DNA of 64,000 nucleotides from Pseudomaricurvus alkylphenolicus (GTDB lineage Bacteria; Pseudomonadota; Gammaproteobacteria; Pseudomonadales; Cellvibrionaceae). The notes below the pieces were generated by a model, which was not told the DNA's origin, did no database searches, and saw only the letters and a program-made list of their open reading frames with translations. The stretch is taken from the NCBI RefSeq assembly GCF_011683955.1, contig NZ_JAAQPI010000006.1, forward strand, positions 342,319 through 406,318. Direction: 5' to 3'. This document shows positions 1-9,033 of this stretch, piece by piece (the first letter of the stretch is position 1; each line of letters begins with the position of its first letter). Both the position numbers and the translations under genes were made by a program.

Positions 1-143
1 TACAGCTGCACGGCGGTATCGGTTTTACCTGGGAGTGTTTCGTACACCTCTATTTCAAACGGCAGATGCATAACCGCTCATTGTTTGGCGACGGTGAATA
101 TCAACGTGAGCAGTTAGCCAACAGCTTGATCGCGCCCCTTTAG
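1..143 (+). CDS. acyl-CoA dehydrogenase, C-terminal end (partial)
   Basis: Reading from base 3, 46 codons run to a TAG at 141-143. They contain QLHGGIGFTWE followed by HLYFKR, the hallmark C-terminal block of acyl-CoA dehydrogenases (flavoenzymes that make the 2,3-enoyl-CoA in fatty-acid or related acyl-CoA breakdown). The gene enters from the left edge, so the substrate class cannot be judged. It converges on the AraC-type regulator with a hairpin between them. Family assignment is firm; the precise member is not. Confidence 0.85.
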   Translation, partial: QLHGGIGFTWECFVHLYFKRQMHNRSLFGDGEYQREQLANSLIAPL

Positions 144-144
144 C

Positions 145-180
145 GAAAAAATGACCGCGGAAAATTCACTTCTGCGGTCT
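145..180 (-). terminator. Rho-independent terminator of the AraC-type gene
   Basis: A 10-bp stem (153-162 with 170-179, one G-U pair) closes a 7-nt loop. On the minus strand it is followed by a run of six T (A-run at 146-151 on the plus strand). It lies directly beyond the stop of the minus-strand regulator and between two convergent genes. On the plus strand no T-run follows, so it serves mainly the minus strand. Confidence 0.7.
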
Positions 181-1212
181 CTAACCCTTAGTGTTTTCTT
201 TGCTTTTTCTATATTCGCCGGGTGCATCACCCGTCCAGCGACGAAAGGCGCGATGGAACGCCGCCGGCGAGGAAAACCCTAACATATAAGCGATTTCTGA
301 AAAGCTGTGGATGCTGTCGCTGACGTAGCTTAGCGCCAGATCCTGCCGGGTTTTATCCAACAGATCCTGAAAGCGGGTATTTTCTTTTTTAAGTCGTCGA
401 CGCAGAGTCCAGGAAGTGATGCCAAGCTGGTCCGCGACCTCATCGACGCTGGGCGGACTGGCGGTCAGCATGGTCATAATGGCGTCGGTGACACGCTCAC
501 TAAAGAGATTATCTCCCCTCAGCACTGCCAGCTCCCTTTCAGCTAACTCCCTAGCCTGGTTGTGACTGTTAACGTTGGCATATTGCGAACGCAGTTGCAT
601 GATCGAATCTCTATACACTACCGCGTTTCTGTCCGCAGAGAACACCACCGGACACTGAAAATAGGCTTCCATTTCAGCTCCGTAGCCCATATCAGGGTAT
701 TCAATATCGACACGCTGCATCACTGCCTGCTGTCCAGTCACCAGATAAACCAGATGCTGGCAGGTACCCAGAAAGTGATCGATGCTGAAACAGTTATAAT
801 CATTGTAAGGTGCCATCGAATACAACTCGCAGACCAAGTGATTGGCTTTTGGTTGACGATACAGTCGAGAGCGGCCTCGCACATTGCGACTGACCAGGTC
901 CTGGTACTCAATATAAGTGGCTATTACCTGCTCTGCGGTCTCGGCGGTTATCGCCGTCCAACCCGGCAACCCCAAATTACCAATATGTTGTTGCCGGGCC
1001 ATCAGCAATCCCAACCAGGGTTTACCAATCAGCTCAATGGCCTCGTGGCAGATATACATCAGGCGCGACAGACTGACTCGCCCTCGAGGATTTTCGAGCA
1101 GGGAGTCAGACAGTTCGTATTTTTTAAACAGTGGTACCGGATCCACACCTTCCGCAATCAATACGTCTTTCAGGACCAGTAAGTAGCGGGTGTAAATGTA
1201 TCCCAGCTTCAT
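181..1212 (-). CDS. AraC-family transcriptional regulator (arabinose-binding-like N-domain)
   Basis: A 343-residue protein. Residues about 20-205 match the N-terminal sensor domain found in OruR/ArgR-like AraC regulators. Residues about 235-335 hold the double helix-turn-helix, including the motifs SVDEVADQLGITSWTLRRRL and FSEIAYMLGFSSPAAFHRAF typical of the family. This subgroup often controls lipid, alcohol or amino-acid catabolic genes near it, and here it converges on an acyl-CoA dehydrogenase, so a link to acyl-CoA metabolism is plausible but inferred. No strong Shine-Dalgarno precedes the ATG. Effector unknown. Confidence 0.85.
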   Translation of the reverse strand: MKLGYIYTRYLLVLKDVLIAEGVDPVPLFKKYELSDSLLENPRGRVSLSRLMYICHEAIELIGKPWLGLLMARQQHIGNLGLPGWTAITAETAEQVIATYIEYQDLVSRNVRGRSRLYRQPKANHLVCELYSMAPYNDYNCFSIDHFLGTCQHLVYLVTGQQAVMQRVDIEYPDMGYGAEMEAYFQCPVVFSADRNAVVYRDSIMQLRSQYANVNSHNQARELAERELAVLRGDNLFSERVTDAIMTMLTASPPSVDEVADQLGITSWTLRRRLKKENTRFQDLLDKTRQDLALSYVSDSIHSFSEIAYMLGFSSPAAFHRAFRRWTGDAPGEYRKSKENTKG

Positions 1213-1464
1213 GGTAATAAACTGAGAAAATTGGACTCAAGACTGGACGACAATGTCATAAGAAACGGGCGTCAGGCAACTAGCCGTACAGCCTAGCAAA
1301 GCAGTCGCTAAATATCCATAAACGGGGTACCCATACTAACGCCCATATTCGAAGCTTGTAATGCAATACATAACATGGCTCCTGGGGCGGTTGTCGTTAA
1401 GGACGATCTGAAGTAGGATATACAAAACCTGACACAAATGACAACTTTTATCCGGAAAGCCAAC

Positions 1465-1878
1465 ATGTCCGATCGACCCAATGCATTTAATGGCCTGCGG
1501 CATCTGGCCCTGGTAGTACCCAATCTGGAAGAGTGCGAACGCTTCTACGTGGATGTGATGGGGATGAAAGTACTTCGCCGGGCCAGTAAAGATCTCGTAT
1601 ACCTCACCTGCGGCAACGACAACCTGTCACTGGGGCGGCTCAAGAGCGGCGAAAAAGCGGGTTGCCAGTATCTGGACCACTTTGGTTTTATCGTCGACTG
1701 CAAGGAGGATTTGGAGGCCTGGTATCAGTTTATGCAAGACTCCGGCGTTCCTCTGATGGATCAACCCCACGATCACAGTGACGGTGCCCGCAGTTTTCAC
1801 TGCCAAGATCCGGCGGGAAATGTGGTGCAACCATTGTACCACCCGGCGATTTCAGGACGGCAGATGATCATCGCGTGA
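1465..1878 (+). CDS. VOC-family (glyoxalase/extradiol dioxygenase-like) protein
   Basis: 137 residues with the vicinal-oxygen-chelate beta-alpha-beta-beta-beta repeat: GLRHLALVVPNLEECERFY near the start and the HFGFIV strand at about residue 72. I chose ATG 1465 because GGAAAG lies 9 bases upstream; an in-frame ATG at 1438 has no ribosome site. His13 and His72 sit where metal ligands normally lie. In the closing DPAGNVV motif the usual Glu ligand is Gln122, so the metal site may be altered. Substrate unknown. It stands alone about 85 bases before the gsp operon. Confidence 0.8.
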   Translation: MSDRPNAFNGLRHLALVVPNLEECERFYVDVMGMKVLRRASKDLVYLTCGNDNLSLGRLKSGEKAGCQYLDHFGFIVDCKEDLEAWYQFMQDSGVPLMDQPHDHSDGARSFHCQDPAGNVVQPLYHPAISGRQMIIA

Positions 1879-1963
1879 GGCTGTTCCCTCGCCAGGCCCC
1901 TGTCACAAAAATGACATCATTCGGTAGCAAAATGGCAAATATCGACCTTTGTAACTACCGACT

Positions 1964-3415
1964 ATGGAAAACCCCCTACCCTTCAGTTTTGCCCGCCAGC
2001 ACCAGCTTTTGTTGGACCAGCAGCACTCTGTTATCTACAGCGGCCCGGACACCAGCGCCAGCGCGCTGATGCAGCTGCGCCGGCAGCTGCAAAGTGTGCC
2101 TCAAGTGGAATCCCTGACCAAGGACGAGTTTGAGGGCAAGCTGCGGGAGTTTTATGGCAGCAACCACCAGGGCTCCGCATCAGTCATGGCCGACCTGGGC
2201 GATTTCGCCGACATGGAGTCGGCGGCTAGGGAGGTGGAACGCGACGCCGATCTGCTGGACGGTACGGACGATGCGCCCGTTATCAAGCTGTTGAACGCCA
2301 TCTTTCTGGAGGCCCTGTCAGAAAAAGCCTCGGACATCCATATCGAGCCCTACGAAGATTCCGCCGCGGTTCGCTTCCGCCTGGACGGGGTTTTGCGCAG
2401 TGTGCTCAACCCGTCGGTTCACATTGCTCCATTACTGGTATCGCGCATTAAGGTGATGGCAAAACTGGATATCGCCGAAAAGCGCTTGCCCCAGGACGGT
2501 CGCATGAGTGTCCGCCTTGGCGGACGTGCGGTGGATATGCGGGTCTCTACCCTGCCCTCCAGTTACGGCGAACGGGTGGTGATGCGACTATTGGACAAGG
2601 ATGCAACCCATCTGGATCTTAATGACCTGGGTATGGATCAAACCATTCGCAGCGATATGGAAGAGCTGGTCAAACGCCCCCACGGTATCATCCTGGTGAC
2701 GGGCCCTACCGGTTCCGGTAAGACCACCACCCTCTATGCCGCTCTGGAACGTATGGACCGACAGTTGCTCAACATCATGACGGTTGAGGATCCCATTGAG
2801 TATGATCTCAAGGGCATCAGCCAGACCCAGGTCAATACGCGCTCGGGCATGACCTTTGCCAAAGGTCTGCGGGCGCTGTTGCGACAGGACCCGGATGTGA
2901 TTCTGATCGGCGAAATTCGAGACAAGGAAACGGCAGAAATCGCTACCCAGGCGAGCCTTACCGGGCACCTGGTACTGTCAACCCTGCACACCAATACTGC
3001 GTTGGGTGCGATTACGCGACTGCAGGATTTGGGCGTGGACAGCTTCCTATTATCTTCGACCATCCGCGGTATTCTGGCGCAGCGACTGGTGAGAAAACTG
3101 TGCGACGATTGCAAGGAACCGATCTCCCCTTCATCTCTGGTACAGGAAAAACTGGGCATCAAAGTCGACGATGTGATCTACTCGGCCAAAGGCTGCAAGT
3201 CCTGCAACCAGACGGGTTACACCGGCAGATTGGGTTTGTTTGAGCTGGTACAAGTGGACGACAGCTTGCAGCAGATGATTCATGACAAGACCAGCGAAGG
3301 CGAAATGGAACGCTACATTCGCCAGCAAACCCCAAGCATTATCGAGTCGGGCTACGCGCTGGTGCGCCAGGGAAAAACCTCTTTTGAGGAAGTACTGCGC
3401 GTTACCAGCATTTAA
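1964..3415 (+). CDS. gspE: type II secretion ATPase GspE
   Basis: Cytoplasmic hexameric ATPase that powers pseudopilus assembly. 483 residues, a normal length. Walker A GPTGSGKTTT is at residues 247-256. The Asp box and Walker B region reads LLRQDPDVILIGEIRD, and the His box is TGHLVLSTLHTN. A tetracysteine zinc module follows at C380, C383, C411 and C414, the standard GspE CM domain. The N-terminal part is the docking domain for GspL. It opens the operon; gspF follows after 25 bases. No clear Shine-Dalgarno is seen before the ATG, which is nonetheless the only sensible start. Confidence 0.97.
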   Translation: MENPLPFSFARQHQLLLDQQHSVIYSGPDTSASALMQLRRQLQSVPQVESLTKDEFEGKLREFYGSNHQGSASVMADLGDFADMESAAREVERDADLLDGTDDAPVIKLLNAIFLEALSEKASDIHIEPYEDSAAVRFRLDGVLRSVLNPSVHIAPLLVSRIKVMAKLDIAEKRLPQDGRMSVRLGGRAVDMRVSTLPSSYGERVVMRLLDKDATHLDLNDLGMDQTIRSDMEELVKRPHGIILVTGPTGSGKTTTLYAALERMDRQLLNIMTVEDPIEYDLKGISQTQVNTRSGMTFAKGLRALLRQDPDVILIGEIRDKETAEIATQASLTGHLVLSTLHTNTALGAITRLQDLGVDSFLLSSTIRGILAQRLVRKLCDDCKEPISPSSLVQEKLGIKVDDVIYSAKGCKSCNQTGYTGRLGLFELVQVDDSLQQMIHDKTSEGEMERYIRQQTPSIIESGYALVRQGKTSFEEVLRVTSI

Positions 3416-3440
3416 ATGCCGTCCCATTTAAAAAGCTACC

Positions 3441-4655
3441 ATGCCTACGTTTGACTATATCGCCTACGATCACAGCGGCTCTGCCACTAAGGGCTCGGTG
3501 GTTGCCGACAGCGGGCAGGCGGCTCGCAAAAAACTCAAATCGCAGGGACTGCTGGTGTCCGAGATCAGCGACGTTGCTGAGTCGATTGCGGGGAACGGAT
3601 CCACTGGCCTGTCGTGGCGTCGGGGTATTTCCCCCGCAGAGCTGGCGCTGGTGCTGCAGCAACTGGGGGTTTTGATTCAATCCGGGCTGCCACTGGAGGA
3701 AAGCCTGCAACTGTTGACAGATCAAGCCGAGGGAGGCAAAGCCCGACGCATGATCGCCTCCTGGCACAGGCAAATTCTCGAAGGCCAGAGCCTCTCGCAA
3801 GCGATGAACCGCGGCGACATCAATATTCCCGAACACGTCATGGCGGCCGTTCATGTGGGTGAGGAAACCGGGCATCTCGACAGCATTTTGATTCGCTCGG
3901 CGGAAGAGTTGGAGCTGTCCACCGAGAATCGCCAGGCGTTCAAGCGCGGTATCGCTTACCCCCTGACCTTGTTGGTATTCTCTGCCGTGGTAGTCGCGGT
4001 AATGATGATCTTCGTGGTTCCCAAGATCACCAAAGTGTTTGTTCACAGTCAACGTGAACTGCCCTTTATCACCCGGGCGGTTATTTCCACCAGCGAATTT
4101 TTTGCATTTTTTGGTCCCTGGCTGTTGCTGGCTTTTCTCGCTATGGCAGCGTTCAGCTGGCAGCAACTGAGAGACGAAAACAATCGGCGACTGTTCCACC
4201 GATGGCTATTGAAGCTTCCCGTCATGGGACGCTGGATCATGATCGCCAACCTGGCCGACTGGTCTAGAAGTTTAGGGACTTTATTAGGCAGCGGTGTTCC
4301 CGCTTTGGCGGCTCTGCGGATTGCGACTTCCACCATGACCAACCTGCATCTGCGCTCGCAAATGCTCGCAGTGAATGAACAGGTTCGTCAGGGCTCCCGT
4401 ATACACAGCGCGCTGGTAAAACAAGGCGTGGGAATAGGCTTTTTGCAACATATGGTGGGCAGTGGAGAAGCTTCCAGTGAATTGGACACCATGCTCACCA
4501 AAGTGGCCGAATACTACACACATCGCCTCAAGAACAGCACGGAGTCGTTCCTCAAGTTTCTGGGCCCTATTCTGATTGTTTTACTTGGCTGCATCGTGAT
4601 GACCATTGTCGCGGCGGTTATGTTGCCCATCCTCGACATGAACAAAATGATCTAG
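3441..4655 (+). CDS. gspF: type II secretion inner-membrane platform protein GspF
   Basis: 404 residues with two repeated GspF domains, one in residues about 60-190 and one in about 270-395. Three membrane segments are visible, near residues 175-200, 225-245 and 375-400. GspF is the polytopic core of the assembly platform and couples GspE ATP hydrolysis to pseudopilin addition. Length and domain pair match the family. It follows gspE closely and is separated from gspG by 91 bases, which leaves room for a separate promoter or processing site. Confidence 0.96.
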   Translation: MPTFDYIAYDHSGSATKGSVVADSGQAARKKLKSQGLLVSEISDVAESIAGNGSTGLSWRRGISPAELALVLQQLGVLIQSGLPLEESLQLLTDQAEGGKARRMIASWHRQILEGQSLSQAMNRGDINIPEHVMAAVHVGEETGHLDSILIRSAEELELSTENRQAFKRGIAYPLTLLVFSAVVVAVMMIFVVPKITKVFVHSQRELPFITRAVISTSEFFAFFGPWLLLAFLAMAAFSWQQLRDENNRRLFHRWLLKLPVMGRWIMIANLADWSRSLGTLLGSGVPALAALRIATSTMTNLHLRSQMLAVNEQVRQGSRIHSALVKQGVGIGFLQHMVGSGEASSELDTMLTKVAEYYTHRLKNSTESFLKFLGPILIVLLGCIVMTIVAAVMLPILDMNKMI

Positions 4656-4746
4656 GGCATCGACGGCACCACGATCATAAAAGCTTCACAAAACTGTAGT
4701 ATTAATGCGTGCTCATGATCAAAAGTGAATATCACGCAGGACTACA

Positions 4747-5199
4747 ATGACTCGTCAACAACACAGAGCACCCAAGCACAACCCGCACAAAAGCCGTGGC
4801 TTTACCCTGATTGAGATTATGGTCGTGATCATCGTTATCGGCCTGCTGGCCGCAATCGTTGTGCCCAATGTCATTCAGCGTGCCGACGACGCCGCCATCT
4901 CCAAGGCCCGTGTGGATATTTCAGGCCTGATGGGCGCCCTGAAGATGTACCGCCTGGACAACTACCGCTATCCCAGCAGCGCAGAAGGTCTCCAGGCCCT
5001 GGTGAGCAAACCCGCCAGCGCCAAGCGCTGGAGAGGCCCCTACATTGACGTGCTGCCCCTGGACCCCTGGGAAAAAGACTACCGCTACTCCAACCCCGGC
5101 TCCCATGGTTTCCCGGTTGAAGTCTTCACCTACGGGGCGGACGACCAACAGGGTGGAGAAGACGTCAACGCCGATATCGGCAACTGGGATATCCGATAA
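4747..5199 (+). CDS. gspG: major pseudopilin GspG
   Basis: 150 residues with a 17-residue basic leader and the prepilin peptidase site SRG^FTLIE (cleavage after Gly18, Glu at +5). The hydrophobic helix MVVIIVIGLLAAIVVP follows. The C-terminal globular part holds the calcium-site-like region of T2SS major pseudopilins (LPLDPWEKDYRY, then GADDQQGGED near the end). GspG is processed by GspO/PilD and polymerises into the pseudopilus. The prepilin peptidase gene is not in this window. AGGAC sits before the ATG. Confidence 0.96.
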   Translation: MTRQQHRAPKHNPHKSRGFTLIEIMVVIIVIGLLAAIVVPNVIQRADDAAISKARVDISGLMGALKMYRLDNYRYPSSAEGLQALVSKPASAKRWRGPYIDVLPLDPWEKDYRYSNPGSHGFPVEVFTYGADDQQGGEDVNADIGNWDIR

Positions 5200-5700
5200 T
5201 TGAACACGCCCGCTCAAACCAGCCGGGGCTTCACCCTTGTTGAAGTCATGGTTGTCATGATTATCGTATCGCTGTTTGCCGCCGCTGCAGTGGCGGGCAT
5301 TCGATCGGTAACGTCGCGTCAGTTACACAACAGCGCCGAAACGCTGGCGGTCTGGTTGGCGGCCGCTGCGGACGATGCTCAACTGGGGAGTTCCTTCCGC
5401 GGCATTGCACGGACGGACGACGCTCTGGTGGCAATCGCGCCCCTGAACGGCAACTGGTACCGAGTCGCGCACTTAGACCCCTGGCAGGTGGCCGATCACC
5501 TGCAGCTCAGGCTGAAGGCGAGAGAAAACCAAGCACCGTCAGTGTCGGTCTCCGGCGATAGTGACCTTCAGCCTTTTTTGATGTTAAGCCCCATGGGGGT
5601 GATAGATCCCGTTGGAAGCATAGAGCTTCATGATGACAGCCAATTGGCAATCATCAATTGGACCAGCGGAGAATTCTCAATAGTTGAGGAACTCCAGTGA
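5200..5700 (+). CDS. gspH: minor pseudopilin GspH
   Basis: 166 residues starting at a TTG that abuts the gspG stop with no gap, which suggests translational coupling. Prepilin site SRG^FTLVE with Gly10 and Glu15, then a hydrophobic helix. The globular domain fits GspH/FimT. GspH is one of the minor pseudopilins that sit at the pseudopilus tip region. The TTG start is supported by position, since a later start would lose the leader peptide. Confidence 0.9.
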   Translation: MNTPAQTSRGFTLVEVMVVMIIVSLFAAAAVAGIRSVTSRQLHNSAETLAVWLAAAADDAQLGSSFRGIARTDDALVAIAPLNGNWYRVAHLDPWQVADHLQLRLKARENQAPSVSVSGDSDLQPFLMLSPMGVIDPVGSIELHDDSQLAIINWTSGEFSIVEELQ

Positions 5701-6068
5701 CATCGGCCAAGGGATTCACACTGATTGAGGCATTGGTGGCCTTGTTGATTGTCAGTCTGGTGCTGACCAGTGCATCCATGGCGATTGGTGGATTTGTGGA
5801 TCAGCGTACGACATTGCAAAGTCGGTTTTTGGCTCAGTCGGTTGCCTGGAACCAAATTATGGAGATTCACCGTTATCACCAGGGGTGGACATCTTTTCAG
5901 GACGGCGAACTCTCAAGCAAAGGGCAAGAGGAGCTGCTACAGGGAAACTGGAACTGGGAATATCGGGAAGAACCCACAAGCGGTCAAAACATGTATCGGC
6001 AAACGATTGAAGTCTACGGTGAACAGGCAACACCGGAAGCCGCATTAACGATGTTCCAGGTGAAATAG
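5697..6068 (+). CDS. gspI: minor pseudopilin GspI
   Basis: 123 residues from a GTG that overlaps the gspH stop (GTGA). A very short leader ends at KG^FTLIE (Gly6, Glu11), and a long hydrophobic helix follows. GspI forms the tip complex with GspJ and GspK that primes pseudopilus assembly. Length is typical. Seven bases separate it from gspJ. Confidence 0.93.
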   Translation: MTSAKGFTLIEALVALLIVSLVLTSASMAIGGFVDQRTTLQSRFLAQSVAWNQIMEIHRYHQGWTSFQDGELSSKGQEELLQGNWNWEYREEPTSGQNMYRQTIEVYGEQATPEAALTMFQVK

Positions 6069-6074
6069 TTAGCG

Positions 6075-6791
6075 ATGAAGAGCTTGGTCACAAAAACAAA
6101 ACAACAGTCAAACAGAGGCTTCACATTGGTTGAAGTCCTGATGGTGATGATGATCTTCACTGTGCTGGCCGTGTTGACCTATCAGGGCTTTTCCAATTTG
6201 CTCGACACGGATACCCGCAGTCGCACACAAATGGAAGAACAAGCCCAGTGGCAGAAAACCTGGGCACTGCTGCTGCAGGACTTTATCCATATCCGTCCCC
6301 GCCCCACTCGCGATCAACTGGGTGACTACCAGCGCGCCTATCGCGCCGGCGATCAAGACTTTAATGTGGTGTTTACCCGTGGCGGTTATCCGTCATTGCC
6401 AGGCAACTCCAATATGCGCCGTGTTGCCTACAGTGTTTCCCGTGACCAGGAGCTGATCCGCTGGAGCTGGCCCGTTTTGGACGGCGCGCCACTGGCTGAA
6501 ACTGACCGGCACGTGGTGATGAATGGTGTGCGCTCCCTGAACGTTGAACAATTGAATCTGATCAGCGAGTTTGAACCCAATTGGCCCCCCCTGAATACCG
6601 AGCTGGCATACGATGCAGTGCCGCGAATGATTCGAGTCACCATCGAGCTGGAGAGTGGTGAAACTTTTCAGCGCACGATACCCGGTCTGGAGCACTCCCC
6701 CAAGAGCACTTCCGATGGCGATTTGCAAACCACCTTGAGTCAGCGTTTTCCTGCTCTTGCCGATCCGAACAACCCCGGAGGAGCGAGCTGA
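6075..6791 (+). CDS. gspJ: minor pseudopilin GspJ
   Basis: 238 residues. Leader of 15 residues with NRG^FTLVE (Gly15, Glu20), hydrophobic helix, then a globular domain with the GspJ signature (RRVAYSVSRDQELIRWSWPVLD). It belongs to the GspI-J-K tip complex. Its stop overlaps the gspK start by one base. Confidence 0.94.
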   Translation: MKSLVTKTKQQSNRGFTLVEVLMVMMIFTVLAVLTYQGFSNLLDTDTRSRTQMEEQAQWQKTWALLLQDFIHIRPRPTRDQLGDYQRAYRAGDQDFNVVFTRGGYPSLPGNSNMRRVAYSVSRDQELIRWSWPVLDGAPLAETDRHVVMNGVRSLNVEQLNLISEFEPNWPPLNTELAYDAVPRMIRVTIELESGETFQRTIPGLEHSPKSTSDGDLQTTLSQRFPALADPNNPGGAS

Positions 6792-7909
6792 TGAAGAGCC
6801 CTCAGCTTTTAAATAAGAGCCCTCAGCTTATGAACAAAGGCCCTCAGCTTGTAAACAAAAGCCCTCAATCGGGTTTTGCACTCCTGGGGGTTCTGTTCCT
6901 GATCACGGTTATTTTATTGACCCTGGGCTCGCTGTTTTATCGGCACCAGCTCGATATTTCCAGAACCGCGCGAGCACTCACCAGCGAACAGGCAATTCTA
7001 CTGGCATTAAGCGGAGAAAACTGGGCAAAGCAGGTTTTACTGGACGATATTATAGCCAATGGCATCGATCATCTGGAGGAGAACTGGGCGCAACCAACAC
7101 CTGTACTGCCGGTAGAAGGTGGCACTCTGTCCGGTTGCCTGAAAGATCTTCAAGGGCATATCAATGTCAATAACCTATTGCGCTACGCCCTTGACAGCCA
7201 GTATCAAAAGGCCCTCAATCTGGAGGAGGTGGGTGCAGGCGCGCAATTGCTGCGTCTGTTTAACCAGCTACAGCTCGAAGAACCAAAACAACGTATCGAT
7301 TCGATCAAAGATTGGGTTGATGCGGATAGCCAGCCCGGTCGTTATGGTGGGGCGGAAGACGGCACCTACCAGCTTCAGAGCAACTCCAGACGCACTGGAA
7401 ACTGGCCACTGCTCAGCACCGAAGAGCTAAACGGGCTGGTCGGGTTCGCACCTGGAGAAAACCGCTTCTTGCACACTTGGTTAAGCGCGCTTCCGGAAGC
7501 CACGCCGATCAATATCAATACGGCTTCAAAAGAGGTGCTGGCATCGCTGCTCAACGAATTTCCCGAGCGGGCCCTGGACGACGTCATCGCCTATCGACCC
7601 TTTGCCGATCTCGATGCCTTTTATCAGCGTCTTTTGAATCTGCAGCTGGCTGCCTCCGATCAAAAGCTGAAAGAAAGAATTCCTACCGATTCCGTCGCTA
7701 TCAACTCGAAGTACTTTCAACTTGACAGCGTCATCACACTGGGGGATCAAACCATTCACGCCAGATCGCTGCTGCATCGGAGCTCGGCAGAAGCCGTTAG
7801 CATCCTGCAACGCAACCTGGTTTTCCTGCCCGACCTGATTGACGGCGAGGGAAACCCTGTGGTTCGACCTCACGTGTGCCTTTCCACCGACTCTAGTAAC
7901 CGCTCATGA
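6791..7909 (+). CDS. gspK: minor pseudopilin GspK with a repeated leader
   Basis: 372 residues, the largest pseudopilin and the cap of the tip complex. The core segment GFALLGVLFLITVILL begins at residue 28 and, as usual for GspK, lacks Glu at +5. SAM-like helical parts follow (KDWVDADSQPGR, NINTASKEVL). The cytoplasmic leader is unusual: it consists of a 7-residue unit (K-S/G-P-Q-L-x-N) repeated three times plus a partial copy, whereas most GspK leaders are under 15 residues. The end overlaps gspL by four bases (ATGA). Confidence 0.94.
   Translation: MKSPQLLNKSPQLMNKGPQLVNKSPQSGFALLGVLFLITVILLTLGSLFYRHQLDISRTARALTSEQAILLALSGENWAKQVLLDDIIANGIDHLEENWAQPTPVLPVEGGTLSGCLKDLQGHINVNNLLRYALDSQYQKALNLEEVGAGAQLLRLFNQLQLEEPKQRIDSIKDWVDADSQPGRYGGAEDGTYQLQSNSRRTGNWPLLSTEELNGLVGFAPGENRFLHTWLSALPEATPININTASKEVLASLLNEFPERALDDVIAYRPFADLDAFYQRLLNLQLAASDQKLKERIPTDSVAINSKYFQLDSVITLGDQTIHARSLLHRSSAEAVSILQRNLVFLPDLIDGEGNPVVRPHVCLSTDSSNRS
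6794..6868 (+). repeat. 21-bp tandem repeat inside the gspK leader
   Basis: Three near-identical 21-base units begin at 6794, 6815 and 6836, and a partial fourth begins at 6857. Each carries the core GCCCTCAGCTT or GCCCTCA. The repeat stays in frame, so copy-number change adds or removes seven leader residues without breaking gspK. Confidence 0.85.
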
Positions 7910-9033
7910 CAGATACCGCTCATCTCAACCAACTGACCAGCGGGGTCAAGGGAAACGCCTTCAATGCGTCTCCTATTGCCCTTTGGGTTCCATCGGCAGA
8001 GATTCTCTGTTTTACCCTGCCGCCGCTCACCGCGCCCAAAAAGAAATGGGATCAGTTAATTCCCTGGCAGCTGGAGGACGAGCTGCTTCAGACACCGGAC
8101 CAATACCATTTTGTCTGGAATCAGCCTACAGCGGAGGAGGACATTCAAATCCTGGCGGTGCCCAAGTCCGTCATCCAGAATTGGCGGTTGCTGGCAGAAT
8201 CCAGTGAGCAGACACCCATTCAGATGGCTCCGGACTTTCTGGCCCTGCCGGAGCAAGAAGATGACTGGACCGCTTACATCGACGGCAACGATGTTACCAT
8301 ACGCACCGGCGCAGCATCGGGCTTTGCCTGTGACCTGCCCTTCTTTTGGCAATTGCTGTCCCGTGAGTTGGCACAGAAACCGGAGTTTCGTGCCTGGCTG
8401 TGGAGCAATGAGTCACTCGACCTGCCCGAAGCCCTGGCTGAATCTGACAGGGTTGAGGTACAAGTCCGCGAATTGAAGTGGGATTACCTGGAGTTACCCC
8501 ACGACTGGAACCTGTTGTCCGCTGAACACGCCCGCACCAAATCCACTCCCCGGCTGCCGGTTACCGCGTTGACACTGGCGCTGAGTGCTGCGGTAGGGGT
8601 GCTGTTTTTTGGCTACCTGTGGTTGGCAGCAAACGTTTACAAAAGCAATGCCGACAAACTCGAACAAGCCATCGTGGCTGAATTTGCGGCGCGTTTTGAA
8701 GTGCAGGTGACGGATGCTGTCATCGCCCGCTCCCAGGCACAACAGATACTGGAATCCAGAAAGACGACCGATCGATTGATCGCCCATTCCCAGCTGGCCA
8801 CCTTACTGGATGCGGACTCCGCACTGAGCGCATGCTCAAGCTGTGAGCTGCAATCCGCCATTCTTGAAGATGATGCGCTGATACTGACACTTGCCGACAA
8901 GGCCGGCCTGGAATCTGAGCTCGCGGTGCTCAACAAAGACTTTCAGATGCAGTGGGGAGTCAGTAACAGCAAGGGCGAAAACCCCGTTCGCATTTTGAGT
9001 CTCTTCGCAAGAGCAGAAGGTAATCATCAATGA
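7906..9033 (+). CDS. gspL: type II secretion platform protein GspL
   Basis: 375 residues. The N-terminal actin-like cytoplasmic domain (about residues 1-205, including WDQLIPWQLEDELL) binds GspE. One membrane helix near 220-240 (TALTLALSAAVGVLFFGYLWL) precedes a periplasmic domain with a coiled-coil segment and a ferredoxin-like end. GspL links the ATPase to GspM and GspC in the inner membrane. Its end overlaps gspM by four bases. Confidence 0.92.
   Translation: MTDTAHLNQLTSGVKGNAFNASPIALWVPSAEILCFTLPPLTAPKKKWDQLIPWQLEDELLQTPDQYHFVWNQPTAEEDIQILAVPKSVIQNWRLLAESSEQTPIQMAPDFLALPEQEDDWTAYIDGNDVTIRTGAASGFACDLPFFWQLLSRELAQKPEFRAWLWSNESLDLPEALAESDRVEVQVRELKWDYLELPHDWNLLSAEHARTKSTPRLPVTALTLALSAAVGVLFFGYLWLAANVYKSNADKLEQAIVAEFAARFEVQVTDAVIARSQAQQILESRKTTDRLIAHSQLATLLDADSALSACSSCELQSAILEDDALILTLADKAGLESELAVLNKDFQMQWGVSNSKGENPVRILSLFARAEGNHQ

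Noticed and set aside
1438..1464. Nine-codon N-terminal extension of the VOC protein
   Set aside because: No ribosome site before ATG 1438, while GGAAAG precedes ATG 1465.
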